Assembly (NCBI RefSeq): GCF_001182785.1
Contig: NZ_CP012099.1
Coordinates: forward strand, 674,501-738,500
DNA length: 64,000 nucleotides
Origin: Bacillus thuringiensis
GTDB taxonomy: Bacteria > Bacillota > Bacilli > Bacillales > Bacillaceae_G
Direction of reading: 5' to 3'
Shown: positions 56,343 through 64,000 of the stretch, one piece after another
Position numbering within the stretch: position 1 is the first letter of the stretch
Layout: each line of letters opens with the position of its first letter
Program-made: the position numbers and the translations under genes
The notes under the pieces: model-generated
Seen by the model: the letters and a program-made list of their open reading frames with translations, nothing else
Told to the model about the DNA's origin: nothing
Database searches by the model: none

Positions 56343-56480
56343 TTGTTTACTGGATTGGGAATTAGTTGCACGATATTAATGGCGGTGCTGCCAGGGGCTA
56401 TATATTTCATTCATAAAAAACTCACAACGTATGGAGCGCAGCCGTGGAATACTGATGTGCAAAAAAAGAAACCTGAATGA
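56343..56480 (+). CDS. Small single-helix protein at the end of the gerL operon
   Basis: A 45-residue ORF starting TTG with AAGGTGAT five bases upstream, 11 bases after gerLC. One hydrophobic helix (about 4-24: LGISCTILMAVLPGAIYF) is followed by a short charged tail (HKKLTTYGAQPWNTDVQKKKPE). The stop codon lies in the loop of the operon's terminator. Some gerA-type operons carry a small fourth D gene; this may be one or an unrelated small membrane protein. Confidence 0.55.
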   Translation: MFTGLGISCTILMAVLPGAIYFIHKKLTTYGAQPWNTDVQKKKPE

Positions 56481-56497
56481 TCTTCAGGTTTCTTTCG
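56463..56497 (+). terminator. Terminator of the gerL operon
   Basis: AAAGAAACCTGAA and TTCAGGTTTCTTT perfect 13-bp stem around TGATC. Confidence 0.82.
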
Positions 56498-56499
56498 GG

Positions 56500-56540
56500 C
56501 AAAGCATATGTGAAGGGGGATGCCTTCTATGTATGCTTTG
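56500..56540. terminator. Second nested hairpin, probable feoB 3' boundary
   Basis: CAAAGCATA (56500-56508) and TATGCTTTG (56532-56540) enclose GAAGG/CCTTC. It sits between gerL and the convergent feoB; the T-rich tail is only on plus. Confidence 0.5.
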
Positions 56541-56542
56541 TT

Positions 56543-57943
56543 TTATACAAGCCCTAACCAATGTACCAATTGTGTAGAGAGGAATGTAACAACAATGGCG
56601 ATAACGGTAGGGATTGCAAACGATAAGAATGTCCATTTTGCACTTTTTGTTTCTTTGTATATGTTAACCAGTGTTGTTCCGCACGGGAAATGAAGAAGTG
56701 AGAACAACATTGTGTTTAACGCTGTTAACCAAGTCCAGCCATTTTCTAGGAATAGATTTTTAATTTGATTAAAATCATCTATTTCAGTTAAAGCCCCAGT
56801 TGATAAGTAAGACATTAATAAAATTGGGATTACAATTTCATTAGCGGGTAGTCCAAGAATGAATGCAGCTAGAATAAACCCGTCAAGTCCTAACATTTTA
56901 GCAAATGGATCTAGGAAATTTACAAAATACATAAGTAAGCTTGTGTCACCGATAAAAATGTTAGCAAGTAACCAAGTTAATGCAGCCGCAGGGGCAGCAA
57001 CAACTATAGCTCGTTTTAAAACGTAGATTGATTTATCGAGTGTTGCCCGAACAATTGTATTCCAAACTTTTGGCTTGCGGTACGGAGGTAACTCAAGTGT
57101 GTAGTGAGTTGGAACCCCTTTTAAAGCTGTTTTTGATAGTACCCAAGAAACAGTTAATGTCATAATAACACCAATTACAACCATTCCAACTACAACGCCA
57201 GCAGTAACCAATGTTTGCATACTGCCTGTATAACCAGCAGCCATAAATAGTGAAGCCATTAAAATTAACATAGGCCAGCGACCGTTACAAGGAACGAAGT
57301 TGTTCGTTAAAATTGCTAGCATACGTTCACGTGGTGATTCAATGATACGTGTTGACATAATGGCTGCTGCATTACAACCAAATCCCATTGCCATTGTTAA
57401 AGATTGTTTCCCGTGTGCACCAGATCGTTTGAATAAGCGGTCCATATTAAACGCGACACGTGGTAAGTATCCGTAGTTTTCTAATAGCGCGAACATAGGA
57501 AAAAAGATTGCCATAGGGGGTAACATAACACTAATAACAGCACCGATACCACGGAATAAACCAAGTATTAAAATGCCATGTAACCATTCAGGTGCATGAG
57601 CAGCTTGGAACCAAGATGTTAAATATCCTTCAGCCCATCCGAAGAATTCGGCAATCATATCAGATGGTACGTTAGCACCTGCAATTGTAAGATAAAAAAT
57701 AATAGATAAAATACCGAGCATAATTGGGAATCCCCAGATTGGAGATGTGAAAACTTTATCTAGTTTTTCGGAACGATATAATTTATCAGTATTTGTATAT
57801 TGAACGGATTCTTTACATATGCTTGCAGATGTTCGGTAAATATCTCCGACTATATCATCTCGTATATCTTCTTTTGAAAGTGTTTGTGCGTGTTGAATAA
57901 TATAGTCTAATGGAAGAGCTTTACTGGCTGAGTGAGATTCCAT
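56543..57943 (-). CDS. feoB: FeoB membrane part (Gate/nucleoside-recognition domains), separate gene
   Basis: A 466-residue protein corresponding to the C-terminal membrane portion of FeoB, the ferrous iron transporter. It has a short cytoplasmic start, then about ten helices containing two Gate domains (WLHGILILGLFRGIGAVISVMLPPMAIFF; LPANEIVIPILLMSYLSTG) and conserved MGFGCNAAAIMSTRIIESPRERM and VPCNGRWPMLILMASLF. The G domain is in the preceding gene, which it overlaps by 23 bases. GGGAGG stands before its ATG, so it is translated independently. The split is therefore probably genuine rather than a sequencing frameshift. Confidence 0.85.
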   Translation of the reverse strand: MESHSASKALPLDYIIQHAQTLSKEDIRDDIVGDIYRTSASICKESVQYTNTDKLYRSEKLDKVFTSPIWGFPIMLGILSIIFYLTIAGANVPSDMIAEFFGWAEGYLTSWFQAAHAPEWLHGILILGLFRGIGAVISVMLPPMAIFFPMFALLENYGYLPRVAFNMDRLFKRSGAHGKQSLTMAMGFGCNAAAIMSTRIIESPRERMLAILTNNFVPCNGRWPMLILMASLFMAAGYTGSMQTLVTAGVVVGMVVIGVIMTLTVSWVLSKTALKGVPTHYTLELPPYRKPKVWNTIVRATLDKSIYVLKRAIVVAAPAAALTWLLANIFIGDTSLLMYFVNFLDPFAKMLGLDGFILAAFILGLPANEIVIPILLMSYLSTGALTEIDDFNQIKNLFLENGWTWLTALNTMLFSLLHFPCGTTLVNIYKETKSAKWTFLSFAIPTVIAIVVTFLSTQLVHWLGLV

Positions 57944-58643
57944 TAATTACGACCTCCCTTACAAGCGGTTCATTATGGTGTTTTTGAAGTGTAGTTAAGA
58001 AATTTTTATCTCCATCTAATATACGTAACGCAATCCAACGTGCTGGATACGTATCACCGAACACTTTATAAATTTGTGGTTCTAATTCTTGAATCATATT
58101 TTCGATTTTTTCGCTGTAAGTAATTTTAATTGGTGTTGGAATTAGTTTTTTATTTGCTACTTTCGCAATAACATTTAGCAAATGACCAATACCCACTCGA
58201 TTACGTGCTGAAATTTTAACGACAGGTACACCAAGTGATTTTGCTAATTTCTTTTCATCAATAACAATGCCTTTTTTCTCTGCTTCATCAATTAAGTTAA
58301 TGCAAATGACTACATTATTTGTCATCTCCATCACCTGTAGTGCTAAATTTAAATTTCTTTCCATAGCAGTTGCGTCTATGACAACTACAGTTACTTCTGG
58401 TTTTTCAAATATAATATAATCCCTCGCTACTTCTTCGTCTGCGGAATTTGAGTATAGCGAGTAAGTTCCGGGTAAATCTATTAATGTATAATTACTTCCG
58501 TTATGTTCATATTCTCCTTCAGCTTTTAAAACAGTTTTCCCCGTCCAGTTTCCAGTATGTTGTTTTAAGCCTGTTAAAGTATTAAATAATGTACTTTTCC
58601 CGGTATTCGGGTTACCAGCTAAAGCGATACGATGTTTGCTCAT
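57921..58643 (-). CDS. feoB: FeoB G-domain part, separate gene
   Basis: A 240-residue GTPase that corresponds to the cytoplasmic N-terminus of FeoB. G1 GNPNTGKST (residues 10-18), switch I QHTGNWTGKTV, G3 DLPGTYSL, G4 NLID and G5 SARNRVG are all present, followed by the helical GDI-like region (about 170-235). It ends where single-chain FeoB would continue into the membrane domain. Overlaps feoA by four bases and the membrane gene by 23. Confidence 0.9.
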   Translation of the reverse strand: MSKHRIALAGNPNTGKSTLFNTLTGLKQHTGNWTGKTVLKAEGEYEHNGSNYTLIDLPGTYSLYSNSADEEVARDYIIFEKPEVTVVVIDATAMERNLNLALQVMEMTNNVVICINLIDEAEKKGIVIDEKKLAKSLGVPVVKISARNRVGIGHLLNVIAKVANKKLIPTPIKITYSEKIENMIQELEPQIYKVFGDTYPARWIALRILDGDKNFLTTLQKHHNEPLVREVVINGISLSQ

Positions 58644-58897
58644 CTGAAATCATCTCCTATTAATACCCCGAAAATAAGGGAGCTTTCTTCTTTGCGTAGT
58701 GCAATAGTTGTGTTGCTCACTTGATAAGCGACCGGATCTCCAAGTGGACTGCGTTGCAATACTTTAATCGTTGCCCCAGGGATAAATCCCAAATCTAATA
58801 AACGTCGTTTCATAGTTCCTTCTAATTGTATCTTCTCAATTTGTACAAATTCCCCTGTTTTAAACTCGGAAAGGGGTTTAGTATTAGCCGATACCAT
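58640..58897 (-). CDS. feoA: Ferrous iron transport protein A
   Basis: An 85-residue SH3-like protein that assists FeoB in Fe2+ uptake. Conserved LDLGFIPGATIKVLQRSPLGDPVAYQV is visible mid-protein. First gene of feoA-feoB(G)-feoB(membrane); GAAGAGGTAAC site before the ATG. A MntR/DtxR-like inverted repeat stands 38 bases upstream. Confidence 0.93.
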   Translation of the reverse strand: MVSANTKPLSEFKTGEFVQIEKIQLEGTMKRRLLDLGFIPGATIKVLQRSPLGDPVAYQVSNTTIALRKEESSLIFGVLIGDDFR

Positions 58898-58934
58898 AAA
58901 AGTTACCTCTTCTCTATATTGTTAGTGTTAGTTT

Positions 58935-58960
58935 AAAAAGTTTCCTTAGGTAAACTTTTT
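58935..58960 (-). promoter_or_regulatory. MntR/DtxR-type operator of the feo operon
   Basis: On minus, GTTTACCTAAGGAAAC flanked by A5 and T5. It differs from the B. subtilis MntR box (TTTGCCTTAAGGAAAC) at few positions and has no resemblance to the Fur box. It lies just downstream of a good minus-strand promoter, where binding would block transcription. Confidence 0.55.
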
Positions 58961-58969
58961 GTTAGTAAT

Positions 58970-58999
58970 ATAGTAGACTACATTGGATGATGCTGTCAA
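58970..58999 (-). promoter_or_regulatory. Promoter of the feo operon
   Basis: Minus-strand -35 TTGACA (58994-58999) and -10 TACTAT (58970-58975), spacer 18 bases. Confidence 0.65.
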
Positions 59000-59172
59000 T
59001 TAGTACTTTAAAAATATTCATTTAATTTTAGAATTGTTCCAATTTATTTAGTTGTACTAAAAAATATTACTGAAATTCTTTTTAATGTGCATAAATTAGG
59101 CGTGAAAAAGTTACAAAATACAGCGGAATTGTAAATGTAACTTTAACTAAAAGGGAAAAAGATAGAAAAACA

Positions 59173-59209
59173 TTTACATTGAATTTACATTGTTAAGAAT
59201 AAATTTACA
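59173..59209 (+). promoter_or_regulatory. Pho box (PhoP-binding repeats) upstream of pstS
   Basis: Direct hexamers TTTACA (59173), TTTACA (59184), TTAAGA (59193) and TTTACA (59204), spaced 11, 9 and 11 bases, fit the PhoP pattern of TTAACA-like repeats. About 200 bases before pstS. Expected to activate under phosphate starvation. Confidence 0.65.
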
Positions 59210-59406
59210 TTACAGCATAGTTAGTGTGGTTTTTGTTTGCTTCTTTAACTACAAATGTTGGGATTCCTAGCTTTTAAGGATTATTATCGTCATTTACTTA
59301 AAATTAAAAATTGCTTAACACTCACATAATATTGTTGTCCTACAATGAATTTGTGTTCGAAAGAAAATGAATTCGAAAAGCGATAATCCAAATGGGGGTA
59401 CAAGAC

Positions 59407-60309
59407 ATGGTTATGAAAAAAGGTATTAAATTTTCTTTAGCAGCTTTAGTGGTAGCAGGAGCATTAGTTGGGTGTGGGAAAGCAGAAGATACAACTAGTA
59501 AAGAAACTGCTAAAGGAAGCGATAATACAAAACAAGAATTATCAGGTACGATTGCAGCAGCTGGTTCTACAGCTCTTCTACCTCTTGCGGAGGAAGCTGG
59601 AAAGAAATTCATGGAGAAAAATTCAAAAGTTTCTATTCAAGTCCAAGGTGGCGGTAGTGGAACTGGGATTAACCAAGTAGCATCTGGTGCAGTACAAATT
59701 GGTAATTCAGATGTTCCGGCCGGAGATAAAATAAAAGATGCTGAAAAGGCGAAAGAATTAGTAGATAACAAGGTAGCGGGTATTGCATTCGCTCTTGTCG
59801 TAAATAAAGATGTAAAAGTTGATAACTTAACGGTGCAACAAGTACAAGATATCTTCACTGGAAAAGTAACAAACTGGAAAGAAGTAGGCGGAAAAGATGA
59901 AAAAATCAACGTAATTAATCGTCCGGCTTCATCTGGTACACGTGCTACATTTGAAAAAACGATTATGAAAGACGCGAAAATTAATGATGGAACTGGTACA
60001 ACACAAGATTCTAACGGTGCAGTAGAGCAAGCTATCAATTCTACTCCAGGTTCAGTAAGTTATTTAGCAATGTCTTATATGGTTGGAGATAAAAAAGGTG
60101 CACTACAAACAGTGAAAATTGATGGTGCTGAACCGAAAGTTGAAAACATTGCGTCTGGTAAATATCCATTCTGGTCTTACGAGTATATGGTAACAAAAGG
60201 TGAAGCGAAAGAAGCAACAAAAGCTTACATCGATTATGTAAAAGGTAAAGACTTTGAAAAGCAAGTAGAAGATATGGGCTACATTCCAATGTCTAAATTA
60301 AATAAGTAA
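59407..60309 (+). CDS. pstS: Phosphate-binding lipoprotein
   Basis: A 300-residue high-affinity phosphate receptor. Lipoprotein signal ending LVGC (Cys ~23), then PstS folds with the phosphate-binding segments AAGSTALLP (~48-56), GGGSGTG, GNSDVPAG and NRPASSGTRATFE. ATG 59407 is spaced eight bases from GGGGG; ATG 59392 would be upstream of it. A hairpin with a GCAA tetraloop follows the stop and may protect this mRNA segment. Confidence 0.93.
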   Translation: MVMKKGIKFSLAALVVAGALVGCGKAEDTTSKETAKGSDNTKQELSGTIAAAGSTALLPLAEEAGKKFMEKNSKVSIQVQGGGSGTGINQVASGAVQIGNSDVPAGDKIKDAEKAKELVDNKVAGIAFALVVNKDVKVDNLTVQQVQDIFTGKVTNWKEVGGKDEKINVINRPASSGTRATFEKTIMKDAKINDGTGTTQDSNGAVEQAINSTPGSVSYLAMSYMVGDKKGALQTVKIDGAEPKVENIASGKYPFWSYEYMVTKGEAKEATKAYIDYVKGKDFEKQVEDMGYIPMSKLNK

Positions 60310-60321
60310 TAAAGTTTTATG

Positions 60322-60343
60322 GGGCTGGCTGCAAGGTCAGTCC
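60322..60343 (+). other. Intercistronic hairpin between pstS and pstC
   Basis: A nine-pair stem (GGGCTGGCT with GGTCAGTCC, G-U pairs included) capped by a GCAA tetraloop, without a T run. It is probably an mRNA-stabilising or processing structure giving more PstS than PstC/A. Confidence 0.55.
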
Positions 60344-60380
60344 TGTTCATTTCAATCTGCGAAGTGGGGTCTGTCCTGTG

Positions 60381-61271
60381 ATGAAGGGGAAAAAACAAAT
60401 TAATTACGTGAAAAGTGAATATATAGGAAGATCACTTGTTACGTTTTGCGGTATTTTTATTGTTTTAATTACATTAGCTATTATTGCATTTATTTGTGGT
60501 AAAGGTATTCAATCTTTTACACAAAGTGGTATCTCGTTTACTGAGATGTTAACATCGACAAAATGGAATCCAAATGCTGATCAAGGATCCTTTGGGGCTT
60601 TGATTTTCATTGTAGGTTCAACGGTGGTTTCGTTAGGTGCGGTCATTATTAGTGCACCAATTGCTATAGCTCTTGCTATATTCATGAATTTAATTTCGCC
60701 GAAGTTTGGAAATAAAGTATTGAAGCCTGTTCTAGAATTGTTAGTTGGTATTCCTTCGGTTGTATACGGATTATTAGGGGTTACGATTTTAGTACCACTA
60801 TTACGTGATTCGTTTGGGGGAGTGGGCTTTAGTTTAATTGCAGGTATTGTTGTATTAAGTATTATGATTTTACCTACTATTGCTAGTATCGCTTCTGATG
60901 CAATACGTTCTGTTCCATTTGATTATTTAGAAGCTTCTTATGGTCTAGGATCAACGAAATGGCAAGCGATTAGCCGAGTGATTGTTCCTGCTGCGAAAAA
61001 AGGGATTTTAACAGGTGTTGTTTTAGGCTTAGCGCGTGCTTTCGGTGAAGCGCTAGCGGTTCAAATGGTAATCGGGAATACGATTAAATTACCAGAAGGA
61101 ATATATAGTCCAACAGCGACGTTAACTGGTATTTTAACAATGGACATGACGAATACATTGAACGGAACTGCTTGGAACAATGCGCTATGGACTTTAGCGA
61201 TGATTTTACTTGTTATTTCATTCCTGTTTATTTTAGTAATTCGAGCGATTGGACAAAGAGGTGAGCGATAA
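60381..61271 (+). CDS. pstC: Phosphate ABC transporter permease C
   Basis: A 296-residue permease with six helices, of the binding-protein-dependent type. PSVVYGLLGVTILVPLLRD and the coupling loop DYLEASYGLGSTKWQAISRVIVPAA (EAA motif) are visible. ATG 60381 directly follows a GTG at 60378; the ribosome binding site is weak (GAAGTGGGG, 11 bases upstream). Two bases separate it from pstA. Confidence 0.92.
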   Translation: MKGKKQINYVKSEYIGRSLVTFCGIFIVLITLAIIAFICGKGIQSFTQSGISFTEMLTSTKWNPNADQGSFGALIFIVGSTVVSLGAVIISAPIAIALAIFMNLISPKFGNKVLKPVLELLVGIPSVVYGLLGVTILVPLLRDSFGGVGFSLIAGIVVLSIMILPTIASIASDAIRSVPFDYLEASYGLGSTKWQAISRVIVPAAKKGILTGVVLGLARAFGEALAVQMVIGNTIKLPEGIYSPTATLTGILTMDMTNTLNGTAWNNALWTLAMILLVISFLFILVIRAIGQRGER

Positions 61272-61273
61272 TA

Positions 61274-62194
61274 ATGAATGCAAGAACGGTAAATAAAGTT
61301 TGGACAGGTATCTTTTATGCGGTTGCGGCTTTGGTCGTAGCTATGCTAGTGTTCTTAGTGTTTGAAATTTTACAAAAGGGATGGGGATTTTGGGATCCTA
61401 ATTTCTTGTTTGGAGAACCAAGTAATACAAGAGCTGGTGGTGGGATTGGTCCACAGTTATTCAATTCCTTCTACATGCTTGTTATAACGCTTATTATATC
61501 TATTCCTCTTGGGTTAGGTGCTGGAATATATTTAGCGGAGTATGCAAAACAAGGGCGCTTTTTAAATTTCGTTCGTTTATGCATTGAGACAATGGCGTCT
61601 TTACCTTCTATTGTTGTTGGTTTATTCGGTTTGTTGGTGTTCGTTACAATGACAGGCTGGGGATACACAGTAATGGGTGGTGCTCTTGCTTTAACTATTT
61701 TAAACTTACCAGGTTTAACGCGTGTTTGTGAAAATGCGATTTCAGAAGTGCCTCATAATGTAAAAGAAGCAAGTCTTGGATTAGGTGCAACGAAGTGGCA
61801 AACAATCGCTCGTATTATTATCCCATCTTCATTACCGCAAATTATTACAGGTATTATTTTAGCGGCGGGTCGTATATTTGGAGAAGCGGCAGCATTAATT
61901 TATACAGCGGGTTTAACATCCCCGATTTTAAATTCAGCAGCGGATTTCTCGAGCCCTGCGCATCCTTTAAATCCGTTTAGACCAGCTGAAACATTAGCGG
62001 TTCACATTTGGAAATTAAATTCTGAAGGAGTTATTCCAGATGCGAAGTTGATTGCGACAAAATCTGCAGCTGTATTAATTATTATGGTATTACTATTCAA
62101 TGTTATTTCACGCTTGATAGCGTCTATATTACACAAGCGCTTTACAGGAACGAAAAGAAAAAGTAAAACAACGAAAAAGGTAAAAGCGGCATAA
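61274..62194 (+). CDS. pstA: Phosphate ABC transporter permease A
   Basis: A 306-residue permease, partner of PstC. Six helices; LPSIVVGLFGLLVFV and the EAA loop NVKEASLGLGATKWQTIARIIIPSSL are typical. It ends with a basic tail (KRFTGTKRKSKTTKK). GAGGTG site before the ATG. A terminator follows directly, so the ATPase gene pstB is not part of this operon. Confidence 0.93.
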   Translation: MNARTVNKVWTGIFYAVAALVVAMLVFLVFEILQKGWGFWDPNFLFGEPSNTRAGGGIGPQLFNSFYMLVITLIISIPLGLGAGIYLAEYAKQGRFLNFVRLCIETMASLPSIVVGLFGLLVFVTMTGWGYTVMGGALALTILNLPGLTRVCENAISEVPHNVKEASLGLGATKWQTIARIIIPSSLPQIITGIILAAGRIFGEAAALIYTAGLTSPILNSAADFSSPAHPLNPFRPAETLAVHIWKLNSEGVIPDAKLIATKSAAVLIIMVLLFNVISRLIASILHKRFTGTKRKSKTTKKVKAA

Positions 62195-62203
62195 ATTATA
62201 AAG

Positions 62204-62238
62204 GAGAACTCTCTATTTATAGATAGGGGGTTCTTTTG
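62204..62238 (+). terminator. Terminator of pstSCA
   Basis: AGAACTCTCTAT and ATAGGGGGTTCT stem (two G-U) followed by TTTTG. Confidence 0.75.
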
Positions 62239-62329
62239 TATTTTAATATAGAAGGAAAGGATGTAATGATTGTTGAATTTGTGATTAATTATAAAGAAGA
62301 ACAGATGTAATTTAGAGAGGAGTTTTAAT

Positions 62330-62854
62330 TTGTTTTTTCTGCAAATGTCAGGTTTTCCTGGGTCAGGAAAATCGACAGTTTCTAAGTATATAGCGAAATT
62401 AACAGGTGCTGTAATTATAGATCATGATGTTTTGAAATCCGCGTTGTTAAAATCATTAAAAGTAAAAGGAATTGAATCAACGATTGTTGGTGGGCTTGCG
62501 TATGATGCCGAATGGGTATTGATCGATTCTTATTTAGAACAAGGGCATAGTGTTATATTGGATAGTCCGTGTTTATATGAGGGAATGGTTGAAAAAGGGA
62601 TTGAATTATCAAATAAACATGGTGTGAAATATAAATATATTGAGTGTTATCTTAATGATATGGAAGAGATTAATAGGAGACTGCAAACGCGTAAGCGTAT
62701 GATCAGTCAAATTGAAAAGGTGGAGTCGGAAGTAGGTTTTAAAAAGTGGTTAAATGGTAGTAAAAGACCTTCAAATAATGAATACCTTATTGTGGATTCT
62801 AGTAAACCTATAGAGCAATATGTGGAAAAAATGATGGATTATATGACTAAGTAG
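62330..62854 (+). CDS. P-loop small-molecule kinase-like protein (AAA_33)
   Basis: A 174-residue P-loop protein with Walker A GFPGSGKST at residues 8-16, the DHD motif IIDHDVLKSALL and a lid-like NRRLQTRKR segment. Similar in plan to zeta-toxin/gluconate-kinase-type and chloramphenicol-phosphotransferase-like proteins. The substrate is unknown. TTG start at 62330 with GAGAGGAG seven bases upstream. Monocistronic. Confidence 0.75.
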   Translation: MFFLQMSGFPGSGKSTVSKYIAKLTGAVIIDHDVLKSALLKSLKVKGIESTIVGGLAYDAEWVLIDSYLEQGHSVILDSPCLYEGMVEKGIELSNKHGVKYKYIECYLNDMEEINRRLQTRKRMISQIEKVESEVGFKKWLNGSKRPSNNEYLIVDSSKPIEQYVEKMMDYMTK

Positions 62855-62858
62855 AGAG

Positions 62859-62900
62859 AAGGCGTTATCTTCATTTGTGAAGATAACGCCTTTTGTTTTT
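62859..62900. terminator. Terminator between convergent kinase and RND genes
   Basis: AAGGCGTTATCTTC and GAAGATAACGCCTT perfect 14-bp stem; T-rich tail on plus. Confidence 0.85.
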
Positions 62901-64000
62901 AAATATCAGGTGTTTCTGTAGAAGTGCTTATTTTCCTACGGGAGCGTCTTTTTCTCCCGATTTTATCTAATAGTTCATACATAACTGGAACGACTACTAA
63001 TGTAAGAACAGTTGAGACTGCCAAACCGCCGATGACAACGACGGCTAAACTTTTTGATACCATACTTCCTGCTTGGGATTGGCCAAATAGGAGTGGGAGC
63101 ATAGCAACGATTGTTGTAATAGCTGTCATAATAATTGGGCGTAGTCTAGTAGAACCTGCTTCAAGTAAGGCTTCTCTAGTTTCCATGCCGTGTTCCCGAT
63201 TTTGTTGGACTCTTTCTATTAATACAATAGCGTTTGTAACAACAATCCCGATTAACATTAATGCGCCAATCAAGGAATTTACATCAACAGGTGTTCGTGA
63301 AATGATTAATCCTAAAATACCACCGACAGCAGCTAACGGTAAGGAGAATAGGATTGCAAAAGGAGCGCGTGCTTGCCCGAAGGTGATAACCATAATTAAA
63401 TATACAATCCCGATTGCGATCCCCATAATTTTGAATAAATCTGTAAAATTCTCTTGCATAGATTCAGTAGCTCCTGCGATATTTACTTTTGAACCGCTAG
63501 GTAAATCTAAGTCAGTTATCGCTTTATTTACTGCTGTGTTTACTTTACTCAAGTCTTCATTTGAAGCTTCGGCGGTAATTTGAATTGTTTCTTTTCCGTC
63601 TTTATGGAAAATTTCTGTTTGCGTTTGTTTTTCTGAAATAGTTGCGATGTCTTTTAAAGGAATTGGTCCATTAATAGGTGATAGTATGTTTGTATTTAAA
63701 ATATCTTCTTGTTTAGTAATGTTTTCCTTTTTATGTTCTATCATAATAGTAGTTTTTTCATTATTAATTGTAATTTCGCCAATAGGTGACTTCTTCATAA
63801 GGAATGCTACTTGTTGCGCAACTATTTCTGGTGTTAAACCTAGTTGTTCAGCCTTTGTTTGATCAATATGAATTTGCCATTCTTTCTTAGAGTCTTCTAA
63901 ATTCGTTTTTACTTTAGAAAGATCATCCATGCTTTTTAGTTTTGTTTCGACGATAGTAGCCGCCTCTTTTAAATCTGCTTCGTTAGTAGCTGTTACGTTA
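62899..64000 (-). CDS. RND-family efflux transporter, 5' end outside window
   Basis: C-terminal 366 residues of an AcrB/SwrC (YerP)-type RND pump; the reading frame stays open to 64000. Visible are the second periplasmic (porter) domain and helices 8-12: FGQARAPFAILFSLPLAAVGGILGL, GALMLIGIVVTNAIVLIERVQQNREHG and RLRPIIMTAITTIVAMLPLL. It ends with a basic tail (RKRRSRRKIS). Gram-positive members export surfactants, lipids or drugs. Likely product: SwrC/YerP-like multidrug or lipopeptide exporter. Confidence 0.88.
   Translation of the reverse strand, partial: NVTATNEADLKEAATIVETKLKSMDDLSKVKTNLEDSKKEWQIHIDQTKAEQLGLTPEIVAQQVAFLMKKSPIGEITINNEKTTIMIEHKKENITKQEDILNTNILSPINGPIPLKDIATISEKQTQTEIFHKDGKETIQITAEASNEDLSKVNTAVNKAITDLDLPSGSKVNIAGATESMQENFTDLFKIMGIAIGIVYLIMVITFGQARAPFAILFSLPLAAVGGILGLIISRTPVDVNSLIGALMLIGIVVTNAIVLIERVQQNREHGMETREALLEAGSTRLRPIIMTAITTIVAMLPLLFGQSQAGSMVSKSLAVVVIGGLAVSTVLTLVVVPVMYELLDKIGRKRRSRRKISTSTETPDI

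Noticed and set aside
57921..57943. Split feoB as a simple sequencing frameshift
   Set aside because: The second gene has its own GGGAGG and ATG plus a unique N-terminal sequence, which favours a real split, though resequencing would settle it.
62924..63583. 219-codon plus-strand ORF opposite the RND pump
   Set aside because: Antisense shadow of a well-conserved transporter gene; no ribosome binding site.

Overview
The window is chromosomal DNA from a low-GC Firmicute of the Bacillus cereus group. Diagnostic genes are the phosphatidylcholine phospholipase C / sphingomyelinase pair, the immune-inhibitor metalloprotease InhA2, the NaK channel, sortase A and a GerL-type germinant receptor. PlcR-type palindromes precede inhA2 and plcB. 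No phage, plasmid, CRISPR, rRNA or tRNA was seen. Nearly all genes have strong AGGAGG-like ribosome binding sites, often with GTG or TTG starts, and clear stem-loop terminators.

Layout. 1-3.4 kb: truncated glpT (minus), then a MarR repressor with a DHA2 drug exporter. 3.5-9.9 kb: ribose operon rbsRKDACB followed by a transaldolase, behind a promoter with a CRE/LacI-type operator. 9.9-21.4 kb: virulence region with inhA2, two small membrane genes, an MFS exporter (minus), 2,3-butanediol dehydrogenase, NaK channel, plcB-sph, and an operon pairing a fold-III PLP enzyme with an aldonolactone-oxidase-like flavoenzyme. 21.4-29.7 kb: envelope functions, namely VanZ/RDD protein, UppP, soluble chemoreceptor, a WalR-box-driven 3D-domain wall protein, an HTH/membrane pair, sortase A and a YHYH protein. 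29.7-42.7 kb: transport, with POT peptide carrier, BrnQ, DUF2339 protein, unknown secreted protein, amino acid permease, purine permease, a second HTH/membrane pair, GNAT and a CPA2 antiporter. 42.9-46.7 kb: qoxABCD menaquinol oxidase. 47-52.5 kb: amino acid permease, C39-like protein, and an M20 amidohydrolase-DUF3311-SSS symporter operon. 52.5-56.5 kb: gerLA-LB-LC plus a 45-codon fourth ORF. 56.5-58.9 kb: feoA and a feoB split into two genes. 59.4-62.2 kb: pstS-pstC-pstA without pstB. 62.3-64 kb: small kinase and a truncated RND pump (minus).

Things that stand out: a short dispersed repeat family with a common end (copies near 9979, 21295, 22939, 39304), one of which supplies the last codons and stop of a flavoenzyme gene while another lies in the inhA2 leader; a structured orphan terminator near 12730-12807; a 35-bp inverted repeat at 48566-48600; a split feoB behind a MntR/DtxR-like operator; and an unannotated small ORF at the end of the gerL operon. 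No wholly new multi-gene system is evident. The least explained conserved-looking unit is the PLP enzyme / flavoenzyme operon.
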